Shown here: piece by piece, positions 6,310 to 14,261 of the stretch
Layout of the letters: every line of letters begins with the position of its first letter
Numbering within the stretch: the first letter of the stretch is position 1
Source: Chitinophagales bacterium
Lineage (GTDB): Bacteria; Bacteroidota; Bacteroidia; Chitinophagales; Saprospiraceae
Direction: 5' to 3'
Assembly: GCA_013298445.1 (NCBI GenBank)
Contig: JAAFHQ010000041.1
Location: 1 to 15,839 of the forward strand
DNA length: 15,839 nucleotides
Notes under the pieces: model-generated
What the model was told of the DNA's origin: nothing
What the model saw: the letters and a program-made list of their open reading frames with translations, nothing else
Databases searched by the model: none
Translations under genes and position numbers: made by a program

Positions 6310-8571
6310 ATGAAAAAACGATATTTTCCAAAAATGATCCTGCTAGGTTTGTTTTTGTTCTTGCAAACTGGTTGGTTGGTTGCGCACGACATCATCGGGC
6401 GGGTGCTCAATGCCCAAACGGGAGAAGCCATCGTGGGCGCCACCATTTTTATTCCGGCGCTACAAAAGGGCACCACCACCAACGAATTGGGGGCCTTCAG
6501 CATCAAAGACCTGGACGGCGACCAATACGAATTGAGCATTTCTTATGTGGGCTTTATGACCCAAAATGTGCAGGCCAATACCAGCGAGTCCCTGGATATT
6601 CGCCTGGAGCCTACGGTGCTCAACCTAAGCGAATTTGTGGTAAACAACCAACGCGATTTGGGCAAAACCATGACCCTGATCAACAAAATTGACCTGGAAT
6701 TGCGCCCCACCCGCTCTTCACAAGACGTATTGCGGATGATCCCCGGGCTCATCACCGCCCAACATGCGGGTGGAGGCAAGGCTGAACAAATTTATTTGCG
6801 CGGCTTTGACATCGACCACGGCACCGACATTCGGGTAACGGTAGACGGCATGCCCGTCAACATGGTCAGCCATGCCCACGGGCAAGGTTACGCTGATTTG
6901 CATTTTTTGATTCCCGAATTGATCGACAACGTCGATTTTAACAAAGGGCCATACTACACCCAGCAAGGCGATTTTACCACAGCGGGTTATGCCAACTTCA
7001 ATACCCGCAATGCCCTGTCGCGCAGTTCCATCAAGTTGGAAACCGGGCGATTCGACACCTACCGGGCGGTTGGACTTTTGGATTTGTTGGGTAAAAATGC
7101 CAGTAGCCAGCAAAACGCTTATTTCGGTTCCGACCTGACCTTCAGCAATGGGCCTTTTGAGAGTCCCCAAAACTTCAACCGCATCAACCTGATGGGCAAA
7201 TACCATGGCTTGATTGGCACGGATCAGGTGCTTACGGTTTCTTTATCCACGTTCAGCAGCCGTTGGGAAGCATCGGGGCAGATTCCAGATCGTGCGGTGC
7301 GCAGTGGCCTCATCAGTCGCTTTGGTGCCATCGACGACAACGAAGGGGGCAATACCAGTCGTACCAACGCGAACATTCAACTGCTCAAAACCCTGGAGAA
7401 TGGCGATGTGCTGCGCAACCAGTTTTTTTACGTCAAAAACAAGTTCCAGCTCTTCTCCAATTTCACCTTTTTCCTCAATGACCCGGTCAATGGGGACGAA
7501 ATTCGCCAAACGGAGGATCGGGATATTTTTGGCTACAACCTGTCGTACAGCGCCGAACGCAAGTTGGGAGGCATGTCCTTGCGCACAGAAGCGGGCTTAA
7601 ACATCCGCTACGACAAAACCAAGGGGACCGACCTGGCCCGGACGCTCAAGCGCAACACCCTGATTAGTTATGCAGCGTTGGGGGACATTGACCAATTGAA
7701 TGCGGCGCTTTACGTGGATGAAATACTGAAGTTGAGTGAGCGCTTTACGATCAATGCTGGCTTACGTTTCGATCAGTTTAGCTTCGGTTATGTCAACCTG
7801 TTGGATAGCCTGTACGACCACCCTGTGGTGTCGGCCAATACCGTAAGCCCCAAGTTGAATTTTTATTACAATGCGAGTCCTAGTGTACAACTTTACCTCA
7901 AGTCGGGCATCGGCTTTCACTCGAATGATGCGCGGGTAGTGGTTCCCCAAAATGGAGTTGAGATACTCCCTAAGGCTTATGGGGTGGACTTTGGCGCTTT
8001 TGTCAAACCCTTGCCCAATTTGTTTTTGAATGTAGCGGGCTGGTTTCTTGACCTGGATCAGGAATTTGTATACGTGGGTGACGAGGCAGTGGTAGAACCT
8101 TCGGGTAAAACGCGCCGCTATGGCTTTGACCTGTCGGCGCGGTACCAGGCAACGAAGTGGTTGTTTGTCGACCTGGATATGAACTACACTGTACCACGTA
8201 GCCGGGAAGGGGTCGAAGGCGAGAATTTCATTCCCTTGGCGCCTACCTTCACCAGCATTGGGGGCCTTACGACCAAATTTGCGAAGGGCTTGAACGGCAG
8301 TATCCGCTACCGCCATGTTGCCGATCGCCCAGCCAACGAAAACAATACCGTAACGGCCCTGGGGTATACGCTGCTGGATGGCGGCCTCACTTACACCGCC
8401 CGCAAAGCGGAGTTCGGTTTGTCGTTTGAAAACATCCTGAACGTGGACTGGAATGAGGCGCAGTTTGATACGGAAAGTCGCTTGTTCAATGAGCCGAATT
8501 CGGTATCGGAATTGCATTATACGCCGGGGACGCCGTTTTTTGCGAAGGTGAGTGCGACGTTCTTTTTTTAG
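6310..8571 (+). CDS. TonB-dependent receptor with His-containing plug motif
   Basis: This 753-residue outer-membrane receptor has a signal peptide (to about residue 26), a carboxypeptidase-regulatory-like domain (about 27-100: IIGRVLNAQTGEAIVGATIFIP ends the first strands), a plug (about 115-230) and a long barrel ending in Phe-Phe-Phe. Plug landmarks include SSQDVLRMIPGL, IYLRGFDIDHGTDIRVTVDG and MPVNMVSHAHGQGYADLHF. The last stretch places three histidines (188, 190, 198) near the substrate face and is typical of one widespread receptor subgroup. ATG at 6310 is preferred to the TTG at 6304. With the His-rich protein immediately upstream, a metal substrate is plausible, but the receptor class alone does not fix it. 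The 138-bp upstream gap shows no strong terminator, so the two genes may be co-transcribed. Confidence 0.92.
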   Translation: MKKRYFPKMILLGLFLFLQTGWLVAHDIIGRVLNAQTGEAIVGATIFIPALQKGTTTNELGAFSIKDLDGDQYELSISYVGFMTQNVQANTSESLDIRLEPTVLNLSEFVVNNQRDLGKTMTLINKIDLELRPTRSSQDVLRMIPGLITAQHAGGGKAEQIYLRGFDIDHGTDIRVTVDGMPVNMVSHAHGQGYADLHFLIPELIDNVDFNKGPYYTQQGDFTTAGYANFNTRNALSRSSIKLETGRFDTYRAVGLLDLLGKNASSQQNAYFGSDLTFSNGPFESPQNFNRINLMGKYHGLIGTDQVLTVSLSTFSSRWEASGQIPDRAVRSGLISRFGAIDDNEGGNTSRTNANIQLLKTLENGDVLRNQFFYVKNKFQLFSNFTFFLNDPVNGDEIRQTEDRDIFGYNLSYSAERKLGGMSLRTEAGLNIRYDKTKGTDLARTLKRNTLISYAALGDIDQLNAALYVDEILKLSERFTINAGLRFDQFSFGYVNLLDSLYDHPVVSANTVSPKLNFYYNASPSVQLYLKSGIGFHSNDARVVVPQNGVEILPKAYGVDFGAFVKPLPNLFLNVAGWFLDLDQEFVYVGDEAVVEPSGKTRRYGFDLSARYQATKWLFVDLDMNYTVPRSREGVEGENFIPLAPTFTSIGGLTTKFAKGLNGSIRYRHVADRPANENNTVTALGYTLLDGGLTYTARKAEFGLSFENILNVDWNEAQFDTESRLFNEPNSVSELHYTPGTPFFAKVSATFFF

Positions 8572-8621
8572 CTAGGCTTGCACTTGCGAAGCAAAAAAAT
8601 TGTTGCGCTGCGTAAAACATT

Positions 8622-8649
8622 GTAGAGACGCACGGCCGTGCGTCTCTAC
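8622..8649. repeat. Perfect 28-bp palindrome
   Basis: GTAGAGACGCACGG at 8622-8635 is followed without a spacer by its exact reverse complement at 8636-8649. The sequence resembles dispersed intergenic palindromes seen in multiple copies in some Bacteroidota and cyanobacteria; only one copy is present here. It lies in the 178-bp gap between the receptor and the chromate operon. It could act as a terminator-like hairpin, though no T-run follows on either strand. The palindrome is certain; its role is unknown. Confidence 0.85.
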
Positions 8650-8749
8650 CGTGCCAAATTCTACGATTAAATCCAGAATTGATGGGCCCTGTGGGCGACT
8701 GGGGCTATGTTAAACTATTAATTTTTACCTTAGCATCCAAAGTACCCTC

Positions 8750-9613
8750 ATGAAATGGATCACCCGCGAACGCCCGAAAATCGACCGTATTGCCTGCCCT
8801 TGGCTGATTAAAAACTTTGTGGATGCAAAGGCGGAATTCATCTACGTGCCCGAAGCCGAAGTACTCGTTAAAGCAGCGGAGCTGGGTGCCATTCCATTTG
8901 ACATTCCCAGCGTGGAATATTCGCACGAAGGGGAATTGTGCACCTTCGATTACATCCTGAAAAAGCACCAGTTGAATGATCCAGCACTGCACCAATTGGC
9001 AGTCATTGTAAGAGCTGCTGACACAGACCAATTTGCCCTGGCCCCTCAAGCGGCGGGTTTATGGGCCATTTCAGCGGGTTTGGCGTACAATATCCAGGAT
9101 GACCATCAGCTCCTGGAAGTCGGCATGATGTTGTACGATGCCCTGTACACCTGGGTCAAATACCTCCAGCATGAAAAACATACTGGTGACCCGGTAGAAC
9201 AACTCTTGCTGCAAATGGTGGAAAAGTACATCAGTGAAAAATCGGCAACGAAGCAGCGCATTCCGGCCTGGGCCAAAGAGCTCAAAGAAACCATCCAGGA
9301 TTATGTGGATACCAATTTTAGTTTGAGTTTAAAAGACATTTCGCAGGAATTGGACTTGCACCCGGCCTATGTGTCGCGGGCTTTTTCCAAGTATTTTGAC
9401 AACTTGTCTTTTGGAGAGTACATCCGCAAATTGCGCATCGAAAAAGCGGTTCAACTGCTGGAAACTACTGGCATGTCCTTGACCGAAATTGCCTACCTCA
9501 CCGGATTTTCCGACCAGAGCCATTTCAACCGCATTTTTAAAAAACACCTGGGCGTACAACCTTCCGTTTATCGAAAATCACTGCAAAAAGGTAAAACGGA
9601 TGCTAGTGATTAA
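8750..9613 (+). CDS. ChrB-domain / AraC fusion, probable chromate-responsive regulator
   Basis: This 287-residue protein joins two known modules. Residues 1 to about 137 match the chromate-resistance domain found at the C-terminus of ChrB: WITRERPKIDRIACPWLI at the start, then GAIPFDIP, HEGELCTFDYILKKH, the core VIVRAADTDQFALAPQAAGL and GMMLYDALYTW. Residues about 175-275 are an AraC DNA-binding domain with both HTH motifs (LKDISQELDLHPAYVSRAF and LTEIAYLTGFSDQSHFNRIF, then KKHLGVQPSVYRK). In known ChrB proteins the DNA-binding part lies N-terminal to this domain; here the order is reversed and the DNA-binding family differs. ATG at 8750 is directly upstream of the conserved domain start. The TAA stop lies 48 bp before chrA. 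It is inferred to sense chromate or its products (Cys16 and Cys64 are candidates) and to control the chrA-sod genes. Domains are clear; ligand is inferred. Confidence 0.9.
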   Translation: MKWITRERPKIDRIACPWLIKNFVDAKAEFIYVPEAEVLVKAAELGAIPFDIPSVEYSHEGELCTFDYILKKHQLNDPALHQLAVIVRAADTDQFALAPQAAGLWAISAGLAYNIQDDHQLLEVGMMLYDALYTWVKYLQHEKHTGDPVEQLLLQMVEKYISEKSATKQRIPAWAKELKETIQDYVDTNFSLSLKDISQELDLHPAYVSRAFSKYFDNLSFGEYIRKLRIEKAVQLLETTGMSLTEIAYLTGFSDQSHFNRIFKKHLGVQPSVYRKSLQKGKTDASD

Positions 9614-9661
9614 ATTTGTTCTATTCTTCCTGAGATCAGCTTGCTTATCTTGCGGATAAAA

Positions 9662-11002
9662 ATGGCTTATCCTTCCTTTCGCGAAGCCTTCCAAGTCTGG
9701 CTCAAAGTAGCCCTCTACAGCTTCGGTGGCCCCGCCGGGCAAATCGCGGTGATGCACAAATACATCGTGGAAGACAAAAAATGGCTGGGCGAAAACCGCT
9801 TCCTCCATGCCCTCAATTATTGCATGCTTTTGCCCGGCCCCGAGGCCCAACAATTGGCTACTTACATTGGCTGGTTGATGCACAAAACCCGGGGCGGGCT
9901 TATGGCCGGAGGTTTGTTTGTGCTGCCAGGCTTTTTATCCATTCTGGTTTTGAGCATTTTGTACGCCCTGTGGAAAGACCTGACCTTTGTACAAGGCATT
10001 TTTTACGGCATCAAACCCGCTGTACTGGCGGTAGTAGTGGGCGCTGTGATCAAAATCGGCAAACGGGCGCTCAAAAATGAGGTCATGGTAGGCATTGCCG
10101 TTTTGGCCTTTATTGCCATCTTTTTTTTCAAAATCTCCTTTCCTTACATTGTTTTGGCAGCGGGACTGCTGGGCTACTTTGGCGGTAAAATCTGGGAAGA
10201 AAAATTCTACGTGATCAAAGGCCATGCCGATGTAAAAAACAGCGAAATGGGTTTGATAGACTCCTACATTCAGGCGGAACGGCCCTCTTTGGTCAAAACG
10301 TTGGGGGTCGCCCTGTTTTGGTTGGCCATGTGGCTGGTTCCGGTAGTGATTTTAGTCTCGGTTTTGGGAATGGATAATGTCTTCAGCAAGGAAGCGCTGT
10401 TTTTTAGCCAATCTGCTATCGTCACCTTTGGGGGCGCATACTCCGTACTGGCTTACATTTCTCAAAAAGCGGTGGAAACCTACGGCTGGCTACAGCCCGG
10501 CGAAATGCTGGATGGGCTGGGTATGGCGGAAACCACGCCTGGGCCACTCATTCAGGTGGTACAATTTGTCGGCTTTATGGGTGCTTTTCGCAACGCGGGC
10601 AGCCTCGATCCAATTTTGGCAGGAGTGTTGGCATCAGTGTTGGTCACCTGGGTAACTTATTTGCCTTCCTTCCTCTTTATTTTTACTGGAGCGCCATACA
10701 TTGAATATTTACGGGGCAACAAATCGCTGAGTACAGCTCTGTCTGGCATCACGGCGGCAGTAGTTGGTGTTATTCTTAACCTAGGGATTTGGTTCAGTTT
10801 GCATACCTTGTTCGCTGAGGTAGCTGAGGTAAGCGCAGGCCCTTTACACATTCCTGTTCCCGTTTGGAATACGGTAGAATGGGGAGCAGTGTTCATCACT
10901 TTGGCAGCCTTGATTTTTTCTTTTCGCCTGAAATGGGATATGCTGAAGACCATCGGCGTTTGTATGCTATTGGGCTTGATTTTTAAATTTTTCATCCTTT
11001 AA
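9662..11002 (+). CDS. chrA: Chromate transporter ChrA
   Basis: This 446-residue inner-membrane protein belongs to the CHR family of chromate/sulfate antiporters that export chromate from the cytoplasm. It is a long-chain member with two homologous halves. The N-half carries FGGPAGQIAVMH (21-32) and LPGPEAQQLATYIGW (57-71). The C-half carries the matching FGGAYSVLAY (256-265) and ETTPGPLIQVVQFVGFMG (290-307). About ten hydrophobic segments are visible, for example 82-102, 113-131, 139-156, 211-235 and 434-446. ATG at 9662 is preferred to an in-frame TTG at 9641, since MAYPSFREAFQVWLKVALYSFGG matches the usual N-terminus of the family. It lies 48 bp after the fusion regulator and 11 bp before the superoxide dismutase gene, indicating one operon. 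Confidence 0.95.
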   Translation: MAYPSFREAFQVWLKVALYSFGGPAGQIAVMHKYIVEDKKWLGENRFLHALNYCMLLPGPEAQQLATYIGWLMHKTRGGLMAGGLFVLPGFLSILVLSILYALWKDLTFVQGIFYGIKPAVLAVVVGAVIKIGKRALKNEVMVGIAVLAFIAIFFFKISFPYIVLAAGLLGYFGGKIWEEKFYVIKGHADVKNSEMGLIDSYIQAERPSLVKTLGVALFWLAMWLVPVVILVSVLGMDNVFSKEALFFSQSAIVTFGGAYSVLAYISQKAVETYGWLQPGEMLDGLGMAETTPGPLIQVVQFVGFMGAFRNAGSLDPILAGVLASVLVTWVTYLPSFLFIFTGAPYIEYLRGNKSLSTALSGITAAVVGVILNLGIWFSLHTLFAEVAEVSAGPLHIPVPVWNTVEWGAVFITLAALIFSFRLKWDMLKTIGVCMLLGLIFKFFIL

Positions 11003-11013
11003 AACCAACCATT

Positions 11014-11739
11014 GTGGATCGAAGTACTTTTCTCAAAAACACAGCCATTTTAGGCACGGCTTCATTACTGCCGAACAATTCCGTTTTTGCCAACAATGTC
11101 ACCGAAAACGGGATCGACAAGTTGGTGGACGCCGACGGCAATTTTGCCCTGCAAGCCCTGCCCTACAAAGAAACCTTCCTCGAACCCTACATGGACGAAG
11201 AAACGGTGCACTTGCACTACACCTTTCACCACGGTGGTGCAGTAAAAGGAGCAAACAAAGACTTACAAATGATCCGCAAGGCCCTGGATGAAAACAGCGT
11301 AGAGACTGTGGATTATTGGACTAAAAAATTGTCCTATCACTTGTCTTCCCACGTCCTGCACACCATCTTTTGGACGAATTTAACCAATAAAAAAACCGAT
11401 CCTGCGGGGGAGTTATTGAAAAAAATAGAAAGAGATTTTGGCTCTTACGACAAATTAAAACTGCTCATTTCCAAAACCTCCAAAGACGTGGATGGCAATG
11501 GCTGGGGCATCCTTGGTTATCTGCCCTACACGGATAAACTCACGGTTTTACAGTGCGAAAACCACGAAAAACTAACCCAATGGGGCGTTATTCCGCTGCT
11601 GGTGATTGATGTATGGGAACATTCCTATTACCTGAAGTACCGTAACAAACGCGCTGATTTTGTGGACAATCTGTTTGGTATTTTGAATTGGGACAATGTT
11701 GCGCAACGTTATGCTACGGGTTTGAAGTTGCTGAAGTGA
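11014..11739 (+). CDS. Exported Fe/Mn superoxide dismutase, ChrC-like
   Basis: This 241-residue protein converts superoxide to hydrogen peroxide and oxygen. Residues 42-237 form a full Fe/Mn SOD fold with all four expected metal ligands: His68 (in HLHYTFHH), His116 (in VLHTIFW), and Asp199 and His203 (in DVWEHSYYLKYRN). The active-site Gln of many bacterial enzymes appears replaced by His184 in CENHEKL, as in archaeal-type and some Bacteroidota iron SODs. Residues 1-26 look like an export signal (DRSTFLKNTAILGTASLLP), similar to a Tat signal but with only one arginine. The start is GTG at 11014, 11 bp after chrA, so the gene is almost surely in the chrA operon. Chromate operons elsewhere include such an SOD gene (chrC), which counters superoxide made during Cr(VI) reduction. 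Metal choice is not settled by sequence. Confidence 0.92.
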   Translation: MDRSTFLKNTAILGTASLLPNNSVFANNVTENGIDKLVDADGNFALQALPYKETFLEPYMDEETVHLHYTFHHGGAVKGANKDLQMIRKALDENSVETVDYWTKKLSYHLSSHVLHTIFWTNLTNKKTDPAGELLKKIERDFGSYDKLKLLISKTSKDVDGNGWGILGYLPYTDKLTVLQCENHEKLTQWGVIPLLVIDVWEHSYYLKYRNKRADFVDNLFGILNWDNVAQRYATGLKLLK

Positions 11740-11748
11740 TTGGAATAA

Positions 11749-11780
11749 ACTGCAAGTGCAATTTTTTTTGCACTTGCAGT
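11749..11780. repeat. Perfect 13-bp inverted repeat with T6 loop
   Basis: ACTGCAAGTGCAA at 11749-11761 and its exact reverse complement at 11768-11780 flank six T residues. It begins 10 bp after the superoxide dismutase stop and ends 16 bp before the next ATG. It is a strong hairpin at an operon end, but the T-run sits in the loop rather than after the stem, so it is not a standard intrinsic terminator. It may still end or stabilise the chromate-operon transcript, or serve as an operator for the next gene. Confidence 0.75.
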
Positions 11781-11796
11781 ACAACAGATAAAGAAG

Positions 11797-14214
11797 ATGA
11801 AAATTGGCTTTATTGCACTATTCTTTTTAGCCCCTTTTTTGACCTATTCGCAACAAATAGGCAGTATAACCGGGAAAATAACGGACGACAAAAACTACCC
11901 AGTTGAGTTCGCTACAATTTTTGTTTCGGCAAAAAATGATTCACTCAAAGTCATCAGTGGAACCATTAGCGACAGCACGGGGCGTTTTTTGTTGGCCAAT
12001 CTTCCCTATGGAGCATATATGCTGAATGTACAACTGATCGGCTATACAAAACATCAGCAATCATTCCTGCTCAACGAAAGCAACTCCAATCAGAATTTAT
12101 CCCCAATCGTTTTGCAAACGGACGCTAAGTTATTGGATGCGGTGGAGGTAAGGGGCTTACGCAACATGATCAAAAAAACCGAGGAAGGGATTGTAGTGAA
12201 TGCTGCGGATAACCTCACCCAAATTGGTGGAACTGCCACCGACCTACTCAAAAACACCCCCAATGTGCTCGTAGGAGCAGAAGGGGAAATTACTTTGCGT
12301 GGAAAAAGCCCTCTGATTTTGATCAACGGCCGGACTTCGGGCATGGGAGGAGCAGACCGTTCGGCCAATCTTGAACAAATCCCCGCCAGTAGCATCGAGC
12401 GGATCGAAATCATTACCAATCCATCGGTTAAATACGACGCCGACGCCGAAGGAGGCATCATCAATATCGTATTGAAAAAAAATACCGATCTGGGAACAAA
12501 CGGCGCTTTTGCCCTCGGCGCGGGTTTTGGCGAACGGTACCGCCTGAACGGAACCCTTTTGCTCAACCATAAAACGCCAAAATGGAATTTGGGGGTTGCC
12601 TACGACAATTGGTACACCACCAGAACCCGCAGGGTACGCGGCGACAGAACCCAATTTGAGCTGCCCGATGAATATTACCTCAGCCAACGCAGGTTTGATG
12701 AACGAACCGTTCAGATTCAAACTGCCCGGGCCAATATCGATTATACGCCGAATAAAAAAAACAGCCTCAGTTTGGAAGCGATCTGGTTGTTTGAAGGTGA
12801 GGACAATCGCGAAACACTGAGCAATTTAATCCAAACTTCCACTTTTGATTTTACGAATAGCAACCGAAGGTTTTCCAAAGAAATCAGAACGGCGCACACG
12901 GGGGAAATAGCCTTGCATTACACCAAACGATTCAATCAACCCGAGCGTTTTTTAAGCTTCAATGCCAGTTCTGCCTCGAACTTTCCCCGAGAAAATACCG
13001 ACATAACTACCCAAACACTATCCCAACAAACTACGGAAATCGGGAGTCCTTTTTTGCAGAGAACCCACAATTTTGTAAACTCCAACCTCAGCAATATTGC
13101 CATTGATTACAGCCATCCGCTCCGCAAAACAGGGTTGATCGAAGCAGGATACAAAAGCATCTTCCGTTTTTTGGACAATGATTTTCTGCGCCAAAATCAA
13201 TTGAATGGCAATTTTATTACGGATGTTGCCAATACCGATGTTTTTAAGTTCAAAGAACAAATTCATGCGGCATACACCCAATACACAGGGTGGGTTGGTG
13301 AAAAACAATCCCCGAAATGGAAATATACGCTTGGCCTACGGGCCGAACAGGTCTGGAACAATGGCAATACCACCCTCAAACCAGTAAAATTTACCAATGA
13401 TTATTTCAACTTGTTTCCTTCGGCTAGTCTGATCTATTACACCACCCAGCGGAACATGCTGAAGCTGAGTTACAGCCGAAGAATCAACCGACCAGGCTTT
13501 GGGCAATTGAGCCCTTTTACCGACATCACCGACTCCTTGAACCAACGAGCGGGAAATCCTAAGCTCCTCCCCGAATTGGCCCATGCATTTGAATTTTCTT
13601 ACAACCAGGCCTATAAAAAAGGCAGTTTTATCGCTTCTGCATTTTACCGCAAGACCAGCAATGTAATTTTGCCCTATACCACTTTGGACAACAATGGAGT
13701 GGCCTTTACAAACCTGCTGAATTTTGGGAAGGCTACAACTTACGGCCTGGAAGGAATCCTCACCTACAATCCGTCCAAATTTTGGAGCCTCAATTTGAAT
13801 GTTTCGGGCTACGATTTGCGCATTGAAACCAGTGAATCAACGCTCGATTTACAACGCAATCAACTTACCTATTTCGCCAAACTCATCAATAACTTTATCC
13901 TATGGAACAATGGAAAACTACAAGTGACGGGCAATTACACTTCCCCCATTGCGATTCCGCAGGGTGAACGGGTTGCGGTTTATTTTGTGGACCTGGGCTT
14001 TCAACAAAAAATCATGAAGGGTCAGGGCAGATTGGGGCTGACCTTAACCGATATTTTTAATACGCAGCAAAGTGGTTTGATCACTTCCGATAGCAATTTT
14101 GATTTCAGCCGGATTACTAAACTGGATACTCGAGCCATCATGCTCAACTTTGGTTTTACCTTCAAATCTGCGTTCAAGGAAAATCTGATGGAAAACAAGT
14201 TTAAAAATGAGTAA
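11797..14214 (+). CDS. TonB-linked outer-membrane beta-barrel protein with N-terminal carboxypeptidase-regulatory domain
   Basis: This 805-residue protein has a signal peptide (to about residue 18, TYSQQ), a carboxypeptidase-regulatory-like domain (about 21-106: ITGKITDDKNYPVEFATIFV, then DSTGRFLLANLPYG), a plug (about 125-228: TATDLLKNTPNV, ITLRGKSPLILINGR, IPASSIERIEIITNPS, EGGIINIVLKK) and a barrel of about 570 residues. This arrangement marks the 'outer membrane beta-barrel' branch of receptor-like proteins in Bacteroidota, distinct from the two receptors upstream. A hydrophilic tail (FKENLMENKFKNE) extends past the last barrel strand. Substrates of the branch are mostly unknown. Whether it belongs to the chromate operon (58-bp gap with a hairpin), stands alone, or goes with the efflux genes that follow cannot be decided here. 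ATG at 11797 has a weak purine-rich AAAGAAG upstream. Confidence 0.9.
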   Translation: MKIGFIALFFLAPFLTYSQQIGSITGKITDDKNYPVEFATIFVSAKNDSLKVISGTISDSTGRFLLANLPYGAYMLNVQLIGYTKHQQSFLLNESNSNQNLSPIVLQTDAKLLDAVEVRGLRNMIKKTEEGIVVNAADNLTQIGGTATDLLKNTPNVLVGAEGEITLRGKSPLILINGRTSGMGGADRSANLEQIPASSIERIEIITNPSVKYDADAEGGIINIVLKKNTDLGTNGAFALGAGFGERYRLNGTLLLNHKTPKWNLGVAYDNWYTTRTRRVRGDRTQFELPDEYYLSQRRFDERTVQIQTARANIDYTPNKKNSLSLEAIWLFEGEDNRETLSNLIQTSTFDFTNSNRRFSKEIRTAHTGEIALHYTKRFNQPERFLSFNASSASNFPRENTDITTQTLSQQTTEIGSPFLQRTHNFVNSNLSNIAIDYSHPLRKTGLIEAGYKSIFRFLDNDFLRQNQLNGNFITDVANTDVFKFKEQIHAAYTQYTGWVGEKQSPKWKYTLGLRAEQVWNNGNTTLKPVKFTNDYFNLFPSASLIYYTTQRNMLKLSYSRRINRPGFGQLSPFTDITDSLNQRAGNPKLLPELAHAFEFSYNQAYKKGSFIASAFYRKTSNVILPYTTLDNNGVAFTNLLNFGKATTYGLEGILTYNPSKFWSLNLNVSGYDLRIETSESTLDLQRNQLTYFAKLINNFILWNNGKLQVTGNYTSPIAIPQGERVAVYFVDLGFQQKIMKGQGRLGLTLTDIFNTQQSGLITSDSNFDFSRITKLDTRAIMLNFGFTFKSAFKENLMENKFKNE

Positions 14215-14233
14215 AGGGCTTTGGCAAAATTGC

Positions 14234-14241
14234 TAGCTTTG
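14234..14241 (+). promoter_or_regulatory. Probable -7 promoter element for the second His-rich gene
   Basis: TAGCTTTG matches TAnnTTTG exactly, 20 bp before the ATG at 14262. A TTTG occurs at 14220-14223 but is only 10 bp upstream, too close to be a normal -33 element. Confidence 0.45.
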
Positions 14242-14261
14242 TACTTAGAATTTTATCCTAC

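Noticed and set aside
7762..8517. 251-residue open frame on the minus strand
   Set aside because: It is antisense to the barrel region of the receptor at 6310-8571 and shows no recognisable motifs or start context.
9611..9618. TAAATTTG as a separate promoter for chrA
   Set aside because: It overlaps the stop codon of the fusion gene and lies within a probable operon; a consensus match here may be chance, and no -33 element was seen.
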